This document shows positions 7,803 through 16,840 of a stretch of 64,000 nt of DNA, piece by piece. Position 1 is the stretch's first letter; the number at the start of each line of letters is the position of its first letter. A program made the translations under genes and the position numbers. The notes below the pieces were generated by a model. That model had not been told where the DNA came from, did no database searches, and saw nothing but the letters and a program-made list of their open reading frames with translations. The stretch is from Streptomyces odontomachi (GTDB lineage Bacteria > Actinomycetota > Actinomycetes > Streptomycetales > Streptomycetaceae): contig NZ_JAMJWG010000013.1 in the NCBI RefSeq assembly GCF_024435355.1, positions 1 to 64,000 on the forward strand, written 5' to 3'.

Positions 7803-8204
7803 GTGCCGCTCTCGGAGCACGAGCAGCGAATGCTCGAGCAGATGGAGCGAGCGCTGTACGCCGAAGATCCCAAGTTCGCGACAGCGCTTGAGAGAAGCGG
7901 GCTGCGCAGGTACACCCGGCGGCGGGCCTACCTGGCGGTCGTGGGCTTCCTTGTGGGTATCGCCCTTCTCATGGGCGGCATGGTCGCCCCGCTGATCTGG
8001 CTCAGCGTAGTGGGCTTCCTGGTCATGCTGGCCTGCGCGGTGCTCGCCGTGACCGGCTGGCGCAAGGCACCGAAGTCCGGCGAGCAGCCAGCCGCCGGCA
8101 CACGCGAGGTGCCCCAGGCGCGACGGCAGGGACGGCAACGGCGCTCGATGATGGACCGCATCGAGGAACGGTGGCAGCGACGCCGTGACGAACAGGGCCA
8201 GTAG
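7803..8204 (+). CDS. DUF3040 family membrane protein
   Basis: The N terminus PLSEHEQRMLEQMERALYAEDP is the signature of the actinobacterial DUF3040 family, whose function is unknown. Two hydrophobic helices follow at about residues 40-60 and 64-85 (VGFLVGIALLMGGM and VVGFLVMLACAVLAV). A basic, Gln/Arg-rich cytoplasmic tail (RRQGRQRRSMMDRIEERWQ) ends the 133-aa protein. The GTG at 7803 is chosen over longer in-frame starts because AGGAGGG (7791-7797) lies 5 nt upstream and the family motif begins immediately. A hairpin terminator follows. In Streptomyces this gene lies near dcw, but no link to division is shown here. Confidence 0.93.
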   Translation: MPLSEHEQRMLEQMERALYAEDPKFATALERSGLRRYTRRRAYLAVVGFLVGIALLMGGMVAPLIWLSVVGFLVMLACAVLAVTGWRKAPKSGEQPAAGTREVPQARRQGRQRRSMMDRIEERWQRRRDEQGQ

Positions 8205-8247
8205 CGGGCCCACTTCTCCACCGGGCCGGCAGGCCCTCCAAGCTCCA

Positions 8248-8275
8248 AAGGGCGACTCCGCAAGGTGTCGCCCTT
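8248..8275 (+). terminator. Hairpin after DUF3040 gene
   Basis: A 9-bp stem (AAGGGCGAC 8248-8256 with GTCGCCCTT 8267-8275) closes through one mismatch and two further pairs onto a GCAA loop. It follows the DUF3040 stop codon by about 45 nt and precedes the convergent transglutaminase gene. Confidence 0.65.
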
Positions 8276-8437
8276 CGTCATGTCGAAAGCACCGCCCTTC
8301 GCCAGGCCGGTGCGCATACGGCCGCCGCCGCCAGGCCGGCGCGCAGGTGGCTGCCGCCGGCGCCCGGCGGGGTCCGGGTGGACGCCGCCCGGACCCCGAC
8401 CGGAGCCCCGTAGGCGGCGCCCACCCGGCGCCGACAC

Positions 8438-10837
8438 CTACCCCTGCTGCCCCGACGTACGGGTGACCGGGGTACGCAGGCGGCGGAACAGGCCCGCCCG
8501 CACCCGGGCCGCCAGAGCCCGCCTACGCGCCCGGGCAGCCCACACCACCCGCGCCGCAGACCGTGGGGCGAACCGCGCCCGGATCCGGGCCGCGCGCCCC
8601 GCCGAGACGCCGATCGCCGCCGACAGCCGCCGCACATCGTCGGCCAGCCCTGCCGCCGGACCCGGCCGTGGCGCGAAGAGCACCTGCTCCACCGCGCTCG
8701 CCACCCGGTGCACGCACTCCGCGGCACCGGTGTCGAGCCGGGCCGCCCGCACGATCCGGGCGGCAGCCCTGCGCGGCGTCTCGGACTCGTTGGGCGCGAT
8801 GCCGTAGTCCCAGGCCGTGTCCAGCACCTCCGCCCAGGCCGCCAGCGTGCGCGCCGCCGCATCGGCCGGGGCACGCGCCGGGGTGCCCAGACGCCGTGCC
8901 CGCACCCGCATCCGCCAGAACATCGGCAGCAGCGGCAGCGCGAGCAGCACGAGCGCGGCGCCCACCGCACCGGCGACGATCCACCCGAGCGGCCGCCCGT
9001 CGCCGCCGGAACCCCCGGCGGCGTGCGGCGCGGTGCTCCCGCACACATCCACCCGCTTCTCCTGCGCACTACAGCTGTCCGAGGCCGACGGCTCGGCCGA
9101 CGGGACGGACGGATCGGGCTTGGCGGGCAACCCCGGGTCGCTCGAACTGTCGCTCGGCTCGTCGGTACGGGTGTAGTCGGGCAGGCTTCCGCGGTTCGGC
9201 GTCGGCTCGAAACGGATCCAGCCGACGCCCTCGAAGTACAGCTCGGGCCAGGCGTGCGCGTCCTTCAGGCCGACCGACATGGTGTCGGCACTCGACGGGG
9301 TGCCGGGGGTGAAGCCGACCGCCACCCGCGCCGGTATCCCCAGGGTGCGGGCCATGGCCGCCATCGCGAACGAGAAGTGCACGCAGAAGCCCTCACGGTC
9401 GCGGAGGAACTTGGCGATCGCCTTGGCTCCGCTGCCGGTCTGCACCGTGGTGTCGTAGGTGAAGCCGCCGTCCTCCGTGAACCAGGTCTGTAGCTTCACC
9501 GCCCGCTCGTAGTCGTTCCGAGCGCCGCGGGTGACGTCGCGTGCCGTGCTGGCGACCACCCCGGGCAGCGACGCGGGCACCTTGGTGTACTCCCGCTGCA
9601 CCTCGGGAGGCGCCGGCGGCGCGTCGGCCAGCTGCTCGACGGTCGGCTGCACCACCAGGCTGGTCACCTGGTACCGCTCGCCCCGGGTGGTCTGGCCGTG
9701 GTCGCCCACCAGGGTGCGCCCCACCGGCTCGTACCGCCACCGTCCGGAGATGCTCACCTGGCTCGCCGGATACGGCATGGGCAGCCAGTCCTGGGCGTAC
9801 CAGCTGGCCGCCGTGATGGAGGTGTGGACCTCCGTCCTGCGGACATCCGGCCCGAGGCCCTGCGGATCCGGGAAGATGTCCGGTACATCCGTGATGCGCC
9901 GCACCGACGGCCGCCAGCTGGCGCCGTCGAAGTCGTCCAGGGCCACGATCCGCAGGTACTGCTCGGTGCCCGCACTGGAGTCCGTGCGGTACGACATGAC
10001 CTGCCGGTCCTCCGGCTGGTTGAGGCTGTTCTGGAGCGAGACCAGCGGGTTCACCGCCGAGATGGTGCCCCCGCCGCCCCGGCCGACGCCGCGGCCCTGC
10101 CCGGTCGGGTCCAGCAGCCCGCCGTCCAGCGTGGGCAGCGCCACCGGGATGAGGAGCGCCACGCCCAGCGCGACGGCGCCGATCCGACGGCCGGCGCGTA
10201 CCGGCGCGACCGCCGAGCCACCACCCCCGTCGGCATCCGGCACGGAACCGAAGACCCGGCCCCACCGGGAGAGCCGGTCCCGGCCCTCGGCCAGGAGCAG
10301 CAGCAGGTAGCCGGCGGCCGCCAGCAGGAACCACAGCCAGTCCGCCGCGTTGTCCGACAGGCCGGCGGCGACCGAGTACAGCGCCAGCAGCGGCAACCCG
10401 GCCGGTGCCGCGTTACGGAAGGTCACGGCGAGGGCGTCGACGGCGAGTCCGATCAGCAGCACCCCGCCGACGAGCATCAGCCGTATGCCGTCGGTGAGCG
10501 GCGCCGGCGTCGCGTACTGGGCGACGTCGGTACTGCCCGTCTGCATCAGCAGGCCGAACCGGTCGAAGACCTCAGGCGTCGGCACGATCCCGGCGACCGC
10601 CTGCATCCGGGCGAACGTCAGCGTCAGCAGCAGCAGCGTCACCACGGCCTGCGTGAGCACCGTCAGCGGCCTGGCCAGCGGCACCCGCCGGGCCACCGCG
10701 CCCACGCAGGTCTGGATCACCAGCAGGAAGGCCGCCTCCAGCAGCCAGGTCGACGGATCGACCAGCGGCAGCAGCGCACACGACGCCAGCAGGGTGGCCA
10801 CGGTCGCGCACACCGCCAGCCGCGTCCGGCCGCTCAT
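8438..10837 (-). CDS. Transglutaminase-like membrane protein (TgpA/DUF3488 type)
   Basis: The last gene of a MoxR-DUF58-transglutaminase operon. The N terminus holds about six membrane helices up to residue ~210 (for example WLLEAAFLLVIQTCV and LWFLLAAAGYLLLLLAEG). A long extracytoplasmic region contains a transglutaminase-like core with REGFCVHFSFAM, catalytic Cys near residue 485, and LKDAHAWPELYF, His near 528. One more helix (VAGAVGAALVLLALPLLPMFW) leads to a C-terminal cytoplasmic DUF4129-like domain. Proteins of this type are thought to act as proteases or cross-linking enzymes at the envelope, with MoxR as chaperone. The ATG at 10837 follows an AGGGGCGGGGG tract; a GTG at 10861, 4 nt after the upstream stop codon, is the alternative. 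The Asp of the triad was not located with certainty. Confidence 0.9.
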   Translation of the reverse strand: MSGRTRLAVCATVATLLASCALLPLVDPSTWLLEAAFLLVIQTCVGAVARRVPLARPLTVLTQAVVTLLLLTLTFARMQAVAGIVPTPEVFDRFGLLMQTGSTDVAQYATPAPLTDGIRLMLVGGVLLIGLAVDALAVTFRNAAPAGLPLLALYSVAAGLSDNAADWLWFLLAAAGYLLLLLAEGRDRLSRWGRVFGSVPDADGGGGSAVAPVRAGRRIGAVALGVALLIPVALPTLDGGLLDPTGQGRGVGRGGGGTISAVNPLVSLQNSLNQPEDRQVMSYRTDSSAGTEQYLRIVALDDFDGASWRPSVRRITDVPDIFPDPQGLGPDVRRTEVHTSITAASWYAQDWLPMPYPASQVSISGRWRYEPVGRTLVGDHGQTTRGERYQVTSLVVQPTVEQLADAPPAPPEVQREYTKVPASLPGVVASTARDVTRGARNDYERAVKLQTWFTEDGGFTYDTTVQTGSGAKAIAKFLRDREGFCVHFSFAMAAMARTLGIPARVAVGFTPGTPSSADTMSVGLKDAHAWPELYFEGVGWIRFEPTPNRGSLPDYTRTDEPSDSSSDPGLPAKPDPSVPSAEPSASDSCSAQEKRVDVCGSTAPHAAGGSGGDGRPLGWIVAGAVGAALVLLALPLLPMFWRMRVRARRLGTPARAPADAAARTLAAWAEVLDTAWDYGIAPNESETPRRAAARIVRAARLDTGAAECVHRVASAVEQVLFAPRPGPAAGLADDVRRLSAAIGVSAGRAARIRARFAPRSAARVVWAARARRRALAARVRAGLFRRLRTPVTRTSGQQG

Positions 10838-10865
10838 GACCGGCCCCCGCCCCTGATGCACCCGT

Positions 10866-12331
10866 TCACGACCAGCCCCCCGTCACCTTGCCGGCGGCGG
10901 CGCTCTCCGACGCCCGCAGCCGGTCCGCCTCTCGCCACATCCGGGCCACCCCTGCGCCGGGCGGCACCGCGATCGCCGTCCAGCCCGCCTCACGCAGCTG
11001 CCGCAACCGGTCCTCGCACCCGGGCGAGGGCACCGCACTGCCGCCCGACCACATGGCGGGGTCCAGCAGGAACGCCACCGCGGCGCCGGAGCGCCGGCGC
11101 ATGGAGGCGACCACGGTGGCCTGTCCCTCGTCCATATCGCCCAGATAGGCCACGAGCAGGCCCTCGGCACCGGTGCGCAGCACGTCGTACGCGGCCGACA
11201 GGCCCGTACCGTCGGAGTGGTCGAGGACCGCGAGGGTGTCCATCAGCAGGCCCGCCGCGTCCGCCGACTCCTGGCTGGTGCCCGCGAAGCCGTCGGACCC
11301 CTCACCGGGCACGGAGGCGCCGGTGTCCGTCAGCAGCCGCACCGAGAAACCCCGCTCCAGCATGTGCACCAGAGCGGACGCCGTGCCGGAGACGGCCCAC
11401 TCGAAGGCCGAGCCGGGGCCCGCACCCTCGAAGCCGATCGCACGGGTGTCCAGCAGGACCGTGCAGCGGGCCCGCTGCGGCTGCTCCTCGCGGCGCACCA
11501 TCAGCTCGCCGTAGCGCGCGGTGGAGCGCCAGTGCACCCGGCGCAGGTCATCGCCGTGCCGGTAGCCGCGCGGGATGACGTCGTCCTCGCCGGCCAGCGC
11601 GAGGGAGCGCTGCCGTCCGTCGCCGTACCCCAGGGCCGCGCCGGTCAGCCGTACCGGCGGCAGCGGCTCGACCCGCGGCACGACCGTGAGCGTGTCGTAG
11701 GTGAGGAAGGATCGGGTCAGCTCGCACATGCCGAACGGGTCGGTGAGACGGAGCTGGAGCGGGCCGAGCGGATAGCGGCCGCGCAGGTCGGAACGGACCC
11801 GGTAGGACACCTCGCGCCGGCCGCCGGACTCCACCCGGTCCAGCACGAAGCGGGGCCGCGGCCCCAGCACGTACGGCACCCGGTCCTGGAGCATCAGCAG
11901 CCCGGTGGGCAGCCGCGAGACGTTGTCCACGCTCAGATGGACCCGCGACTCGGCGCCGGCGGGCACCCGCGCGGGGGACAGCCGGCGGCTGCTCGCCACC
12001 CGGTACCGGGTGCGGTACAGCACCAGCGCACAGATCAGCGGCAGCGCCGCGAGCAGCAGCCCGACCCGCAGCAGATCGCTCTGCCCCAGCAGGTAGGCAC
12101 AGACCGCCGCTGCGATGCCGGCCGCCAGGAAGGACCGGCCGCGGGTGGTCAGCCCGGCCAGGGCGACGCGCAGCGCACCACCCGTGCCCCCCGACGCACC
12201 GGCCTCACCGGGCCCCGCAGGCCCTGGCGGGGTGTGCGGGCCCGACGCCGGGGGTGCGCCCCCACTGCCCTGAACGGGCGTGGGAGGCGCCCCCACCCAC
12301 GGCGGCGCGGCGCTGGGGGAGGACGCCTCGG

Positions 12332-12335
<4 letters not shown>
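10866..12335 (-). CDS. DUF58 domain-containing protein
   Basis: The middle gene of the MoxR operon. After a Pro/Ala-rich leader (~50 residues), two hydrophobic helices lie near residues 60-110. The DUF58 signature follows as VIPRGYRHGDDLRRVHWRST, then GELMVRREEQPQRA. The C-terminal half has a von Willebrand A-like fold, with VLLDTRAIG and an LLVAYLGDMDEGQ strand. DUF58 proteins are typical partners of MoxR ATPases and transglutaminase-like proteins. Its ATG overlaps the MoxR stop codon by ATGA, evidence for translational coupling. The leader words WVGAPPTPVQGSGG are encoded by a GC-rich repeat also present at 48231-48297, so the N-terminal ~35 residues may be a late addition. Confidence 0.93.
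12257..12319. repeat. Dispersed GC-rich repeat, copy A (within DUF58 5' end)
   Basis: Shares an identical 14-mer CGCCCCCACCCACG (12288-12301) and a GGCGCTGGGGG block with the copy at 48231-48297, in the same order and spacing. It is read as the N-terminal codons of the DUF58 gene. Confidence 0.7.
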
Positions 12336-13402
<1,067 letters not shown>

Positions 13403-13493
13403 CGGCCCTCCTCGGCCCATCCCCGCACCCGCCAGGGCGCGGGGGAAACCCACATCAGGGCCGACGTATCTGCGTCACCGGCCCCACCCCGAT

Positions 13494-13571
13494 TCACGGA
13501 CACCGAACGGCAACGATCGGTTCCGCTCGACTGAATATCAGCATTCTTCTCCCGTCACTGGTTCGTGTCAT
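13494..13571 (-). CDS. Candidate 25-aa leader ORF upstream of moxR
   Basis: The frame begins MTRTSDGRRMLIFSR and is preceded by GAAGGAG with a 4-5 nt spacer, an excellent ribosome binding site. It ends about 90 nt before the moxR start, so it could be an upstream leader peptide. Its first codons lie within one copy of the direct repeat, and the second copy, 316 bp away, encodes a degenerate version with no start codon. No function is claimed. Confidence 0.3.
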   Translation of the reverse strand: MTRTSDGRRMLIFSRAEPIVAVRCP

Positions 13572-13887
13572 CAAGTCTCCTTCGAGGACGGCCCCGACTT
13601 CGGCCGAACGCTGCTTCCAGGGCGAAACCCCGCCCGCACGGTCGGGTACGCTGACCCTCGTGCGTTGCGAGAACCAAGCACGCACAACGCGCTGAGCGAG
13701 AGCCAAGCCAGCGCTTCCTCCTTGGGCCTGTTCCAAGACCCCGGGCTGGTTCCAACCCGGCTGGTGTTGAGGGTGCAAGACCTTGTCGGTTGCCGACCTG
13801 CGAGGCTTCCTGAGCCACGAATCCCCCTGCTTCGGCTGGGAGAGGGTTCAAATCAGCATTCTTGTTGCCGTCACTGGCTCGTGTCAG
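13537..13887. repeat. Imperfect ~35-bp direct repeats flanking ~280 bp
   Basis: The plus-strand copies at 13537-13571 and 13853-13887 share ATCAGCATTCTT, then CGTCACTGG, then TCGTGTCA, with a one-base length difference in the middle. The intervening 280 bp shows no transposase or known RNA motif. Possible readings are the ends of a decayed insertion, a duplicated leader sequence or a non-coding RNA cassette. Nothing in the sequence decides between them. Confidence 0.65.
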
Positions 13888-13904
13888 CTGGCTGTGGATG
13901 CTTC

Positions 13905-13933
13905 GTGCTCCCGGGGGTGGCCCCCGGGAGCAC
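13905..13933 (-). terminator. Terminator of carbonic anhydrase gene
   Basis: A perfect 13-bp stem (13905-13917 and 13921-13933) with a TGG loop lies about 45 nt beyond the carbonic anhydrase stop codon. It is a very strong hairpin without a T tract. Confidence 0.8.
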
Positions 13934-13978
13934 AGCCATGGGCCACCCGGATCGGGCACGCCAGGACCGTCGCCGGCG

Positions 13979-14533
13979 TCACGCCGGGTCGATCTCCCGC
14001 AACGCGCCCGAGTGCACGTCGAACACGAAGCCGCGGACGTCGTCCCGATGCGGCAGGAACGGCGAGGTGCGCACCCGTGCCATCGACTGCCGCACGTCCT
14101 GGTCGACGTCGCGGAACGCCTCCACGGCCCACGGCGGCCGCTGTCCCACCTCCATCTCCAGGTCGTGCCGGAAGTCCTCGGTGATGGTCTGCATGCCGCA
14201 GTTGGTGTGGTGGATGAGGATCACCCTGCGGGTACCCAGAGCGCGCTGGCTGATGGCGAGGGACCGGATGACGTCGTCGGTGACCACGCCGCCGGCGTTG
14301 CGGATCGTGTGGCAGTCGCCCAGGGCGAGACCGAGCGCCGCGTGCAGGTCGATCCGGGCGTCCATGCAGGCCACGACGGCCACGTGAAGGACGGGCCGGG
14401 CGTCCATGCCGGGGTCGGTGAACGCGGCCGCATAGCGTTCGTTCGCTTCGACGAGCCGGTCCGTGACGGTTCCGGTTATGCCGCCGGGCGGGTCTGCCAC
14501 GGTCTGGTCCTGAGGAGAAGTGGAAGTCGACAT
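13979..14533 (-). CDS. Beta-class carbonic anhydrase
   Basis: This enzyme interconverts CO2 and bicarbonate in the cytoplasm. The 184-aa protein has the beta-class zinc and catalytic signatures: VVACMDARID (Cys and the Asp-Arg dyad) and ILIHHTNCGM (the His and Cys ligands). RNAGGVVTDDVIRSL is the usual structural segment between them. The ATG at 14533 gives MSTSTSPQDQ; the ribosome binding site (AGGGG) is very close to it, so a start a few codons away is possible. The gene is transcribed divergently from the dcw cluster and ends in a strong hairpin terminator. It is single and intact. Confidence 0.93.
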   Translation of the reverse strand: MSTSTSPQDQTVADPPGGITGTVTDRLVEANERYAAAFTDPGMDARPVLHVAVVACMDARIDLHAALGLALGDCHTIRNAGGVVTDDVIRSLAISQRALGTRRVILIHHTNCGMQTITEDFRHDLEMEVGQRPPWAVEAFRDVDQDVRQSMARVRTSPFLPHRDDVRGFVFDVHSGALREIDPA

Positions 14534-15092
14534 ACCCCTGAAGGTACTGGGCCTGGCATGCGGCGTCCCGTTGTACGACCCGACAAACCCGACAAAGAAG
14601 ATCAAGAATCCGTGGTGTGATCCGGTCCACAGGAGGCGTGCGGATCCACCGGGTGGGTGAACCCGAGGGGAACGTGCGGGTGATTTCGGACCGGAAGGTC
14701 CCCGGGCGGCGCGGGCCGTGCGGGCCGCGCGAGCGGCCCCGGCCGGTTGGCCGGACGACGCGCAGGCCGGTTGATTGACCGGGCGACAGTGTGGACTAAA
14801 GTGACGCGAAGCGGGAGGCCGGACGCGCTTCCAGCTCGGCCGTCCGCTCGGTCCGCTCGGTTCGTTTCCGCTGAACCCGCTGTTTCTGCTTGAGTTCCGC
14901 AGGGGGTTTCCCTTCCGGGACACATCCCGCGTGCGTGGGCGCGCACGTACGGCTCGGCCTCCTCCCGCCTCCGGTCGGCTGACGGCATCTCCCCGGCGGG
15001 CCCTCCCCCTTGCGGGGGGCACCTCCCGGCACCGGCCGAGGGAGGGCGGGGACCCGGCGGTGCGTGCCGCCGCGCCGGACCTGAGAGGGCCA
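14534..15092 (+). other. Promoter and leader region of the dcw cluster
   Basis: This 559-bp region separates carbonic anhydrase from rsmH. No mraZ-like gene is present. It contains the promoter candidate at 14775-14802 and an inverted repeat CGGGA-CACA-TCCCG (14916-14929) with an internal GACAC, the core of the WhiA motif. A GC hairpin (CCCCCTTGCGGGGG, around 15004-15017) is followed by GGGGGCACCTCCC, a word pattern common between Streptomyces genes. Confidence 0.5.
14775..14802 (+). promoter_or_regulatory. Candidate dcw promoter upstream of rsmH
   Basis: TTGACC (14775-14780), 16 bp, TAAAGT (14797-14802). This is the best -35/-10 pair between carbonic anhydrase and rsmH, and it implies a leader of about 280 nt. 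Prediction only. Confidence 0.5.
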
Positions 15093-16181
15093 ATGCAAGG
15101 GCGCGAGGAGCACCACCCCGCCGACCGGGACGACCATGGCCCCCACGAGGCCGGCGATCAGCCGGCGGGCCGGGAGGAAGCCGGCGATCAGCCGGCGGGC
15201 CGGGAGGAAGCCGGCGGTCAGCCGACGGGCCGGGAGCGGCACGTTCCCGTCATGCTGCAACGCTGCCTGGACCTGCTGGCCCCCGCGCTCACCCCGCCCG
15301 GCGCCGTCGTGGTGGACTGCACCCTCGGCCTCGGCGGCCACAGCGAGGCCCTGCTGGGCACCTTCCCGGCCGCCCGGCTCATCGCCCTCGACCGTGACAA
15401 GGAGGCCCTGCGCCTGGCGGGCGAGCGGTTGGCCCGTTACGGCGAGCGGGCCACGTTGGTCCATGCGGTCTACGACGAGTTGCCGGACGTCCTGGCGCGG
15501 CTCGGCGTGCCGCGGGTGCAGGGGGTGCTGTTCGACCTCGGGGTCTCCTCCCTCCAGCTCGACGAGGCCGAGCGCGGCTTCGCCTACGCCCAGGACGCGC
15601 CCCTGGACATGCGCATGGACCAGTCGCACGGGATCAGCGCGGCCGAGGTGCTGAACACCTACCCGGCCGGTGAGCTGGTGCGCATCCTGCGCACCTACGG
15701 CGAGGAGCGGCAGGCCAAGCGCATCGTGTCCGCCATCGTGCGCGAGCGCGCGAAGGAGCCCTTCACCACCAGCGCCCGGCTCGTCGCGGTGATCCGAGAG
15801 GCGCTGCCGCAGGCCGCCATGCGCACCGGCGGCAACCCTGCCAAGCGCACCTTCCAGGCGCTGCGCATCGAGGTCAACGGCGAACTCGCCGTTCTGGAGC
15901 GTGCGCTGCCGGCCGCCGTCCAGGCGCTGGCCGTCGGTGGCCGGATCGCCGTCCTGGCGTACCAGTCGCTGGAGGACCGGCTGGTCAAGCAGGTGCTGAC
16001 GGCCGGGGCCAGCAGCACGGCCCCGCCCGGCCTGCCGCTCGTCCCCGAGCGCTACCAGCCCCGGCTGAAGCTGCTCACGCGCGGCGCCGAACTGCCGACC
16101 GAGGAGGAGGTCGCCGCCAACCGCAGGGCCGCCCCGGCCCGGTTGCGCGGCGCCGAGCGGGTACGCGAGGAGGTCGCGTGA
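15093..16181 (+). CDS. rsmH: 16S rRNA m4C1402 methyltransferase RsmH (MraW)
   Basis: RsmH methylates N4 of C1402 in 16S rRNA and heads the dcw cluster. The family core starts at RHVPVMLQRCLDLL, with the SAM motif VVVDCTLGLGGHSEALL, then LIALDRDKEAL, GVLFDLGVSSLQLDEAERGF and the GNPAKRTFQALRIEVN block. The ATG at 15093 adds a ~50-residue extension before the core, containing three in-frame 30-bp tandem repeats (15147-15236) that encode EAGDQPAGRE, EAGDQPAGRE and EAGGQPTGRE. AGAGGG lies just upstream of the ATG. Near the C terminus the usual SYHSLEDR motif reads AYQSLEDR, replacing Ser and His. The gene is otherwise full length and clearly orthologous. Confidence 0.95.
   Translation: MQGREEHHPADRDDHGPHEAGDQPAGREEAGDQPAGREEAGGQPTGRERHVPVMLQRCLDLLAPALTPPGAVVVDCTLGLGGHSEALLGTFPAARLIALDRDKEALRLAGERLARYGERATLVHAVYDELPDVLARLGVPRVQGVLFDLGVSSLQLDEAERGFAYAQDAPLDMRMDQSHGISAAEVLNTYPAGELVRILRTYGEERQAKRIVSAIVRERAKEPFTTSARLVAVIREALPQAAMRTGGNPAKRTFQALRIEVNGELAVLERALPAAVQALAVGGRIAVLAYQSLEDRLVKQVLTAGASSTAPPGLPLVPERYQPRLKLLTRGAELPTEEEVAANRRAAPARLRGAERVREEVA
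15147..15236 (+). repeat. Three 30-bp tandem repeats within rsmH
   Basis: Unit boundaries are 15147-15176, 15177-15206 and 15207-15236. Units 1 and 2 differ only at a wobble base (GAG versus GAA); unit 3 has two further substitutions. The unit length is a multiple of three, so the reading frame is kept. Confidence 0.9.
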
Positions 16182-16311
16182 GCGGCACGGTCGAACGGAG
16201 CCCGGACCCGGCAACGTTCACGGTGTTCTCGTGCCCGTCCCGCGGCGCCGGTATGGGAAGCGTGTTGTGTTTCGTCCGGGCAGCGGGAACCTGGAAGTGG
16301 GGGAGGCACCC

Positions 16312-16836
16312 ATGAGACGGAAGACCGAACTGCGGGGCAGGGCCGCCCGACTGGCCCGGCTGCTGCCGGCCGGCACCGGCCGGGCGGCCCGTACGCCCTT
16401 CGTGGTGTTGATCGTGGTGCTGCTGAGCGGCGGCCTGCTCACCCTGCTGATGCTGAACTCCTCCCTCAACGAGGGCTCGTTCGAGCTGAGCAAGATCGAG
16501 AAGCAGACCACCGACCTCACCGACGAGGAGCAGGCCCTCCAGCGTGAGGTGAGCGGCTACGAGGACCCGGGCGCCCTGGAGCGCCGCGCCCACGGCCTCG
16601 GCATGGTGCCGGGCGGTGACCCGGCCTTCATCAGCCCGGACGGCACCGTGCGCGGCGTCCCCGGTGCCCCCGCGCCGGCTCCGGAGCCCTCGCCGACCCC
16701 CACCGCCACCGGCGGCACCACCGGCCCCGGCGGCACCGCAACGTCCGGCGCCGGCACCCCGAGCGCCTCGGGGACCGCGTCGCACGGGACCGCCGGCGCC
16801 GGCCCCGAACCCACCACTTCGACCTTGGCCAGGTGA
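16312..16836 (+). CDS. ftsL: Cell division protein FtsL
   Basis: FtsL is a small bitopic divisome protein that works with FtsB/DivIC-like and FtsQ partners to activate FtsWI. The 174-aa product has a basic cytoplasmic N terminus (MRRKTELRGRAARLARLLP) and one membrane helix, FVVLIVVLLSGGLLTLLML. A short coiled coil follows (SKIEKQTTDLTDEEQALQRE), then the LGMVPGGDPAFI segment common in actinobacterial FtsL. A Thr/Gly/Ala-rich tail of ~70 residues follows. The ATG at 16312 is chosen for GGGGGAGG about 6 nt upstream and the family-like N terminus. The gene lies between rsmH and ftsI, with the ftsI GTG 5 nt after its stop codon. Confidence 0.9.
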   Translation: MRRKTELRGRAARLARLLPAGTGRAARTPFVVLIVVLLSGGLLTLLMLNSSLNEGSFELSKIEKQTTDLTDEEQALQREVSGYEDPGALERRAHGLGMVPGGDPAFISPDGTVRGVPGAPAPAPEPSPTPTATGGTTGPGGTATSGAGTPSASGTASHGTAGAGPEPTTSTLAR

Positions 16837-16840
16837 CGCC

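Larger units (their letters stand above)
13403..13978. other. Intergenic region with direct-repeat-bounded segment
   Basis: This region between the MoxR operon and carbonic anhydrase has no confident gene. It contains two imperfect direct repeats (13537-13571 and 13853-13887) enclosing ~280 bp. The enclosed segment has several internal hairpins, for example GGGTT/AACCC-type pairing at 13742-13760. The carbonic anhydrase terminator (13905-13933) lies at the right. On the minus strand a micro-ORF (13494-13571) has a good ribosome binding site. Confidence 0.6.

Noticed and set aside
13842..13862. A GGTTCAAATC word resembling a tRNA T-loop
   Set aside because: The flanking five bases cannot form a T-stem, and no anticodon arm or acceptor stem pairs nearby, so there is no tRNA gene.
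15147..15236. CRISPR-like repeats in rsmH
   Set aside because: The three 30-bp units are directly adjacent without spacers and stay in the coding frame, so they are a coding tandem repeat.
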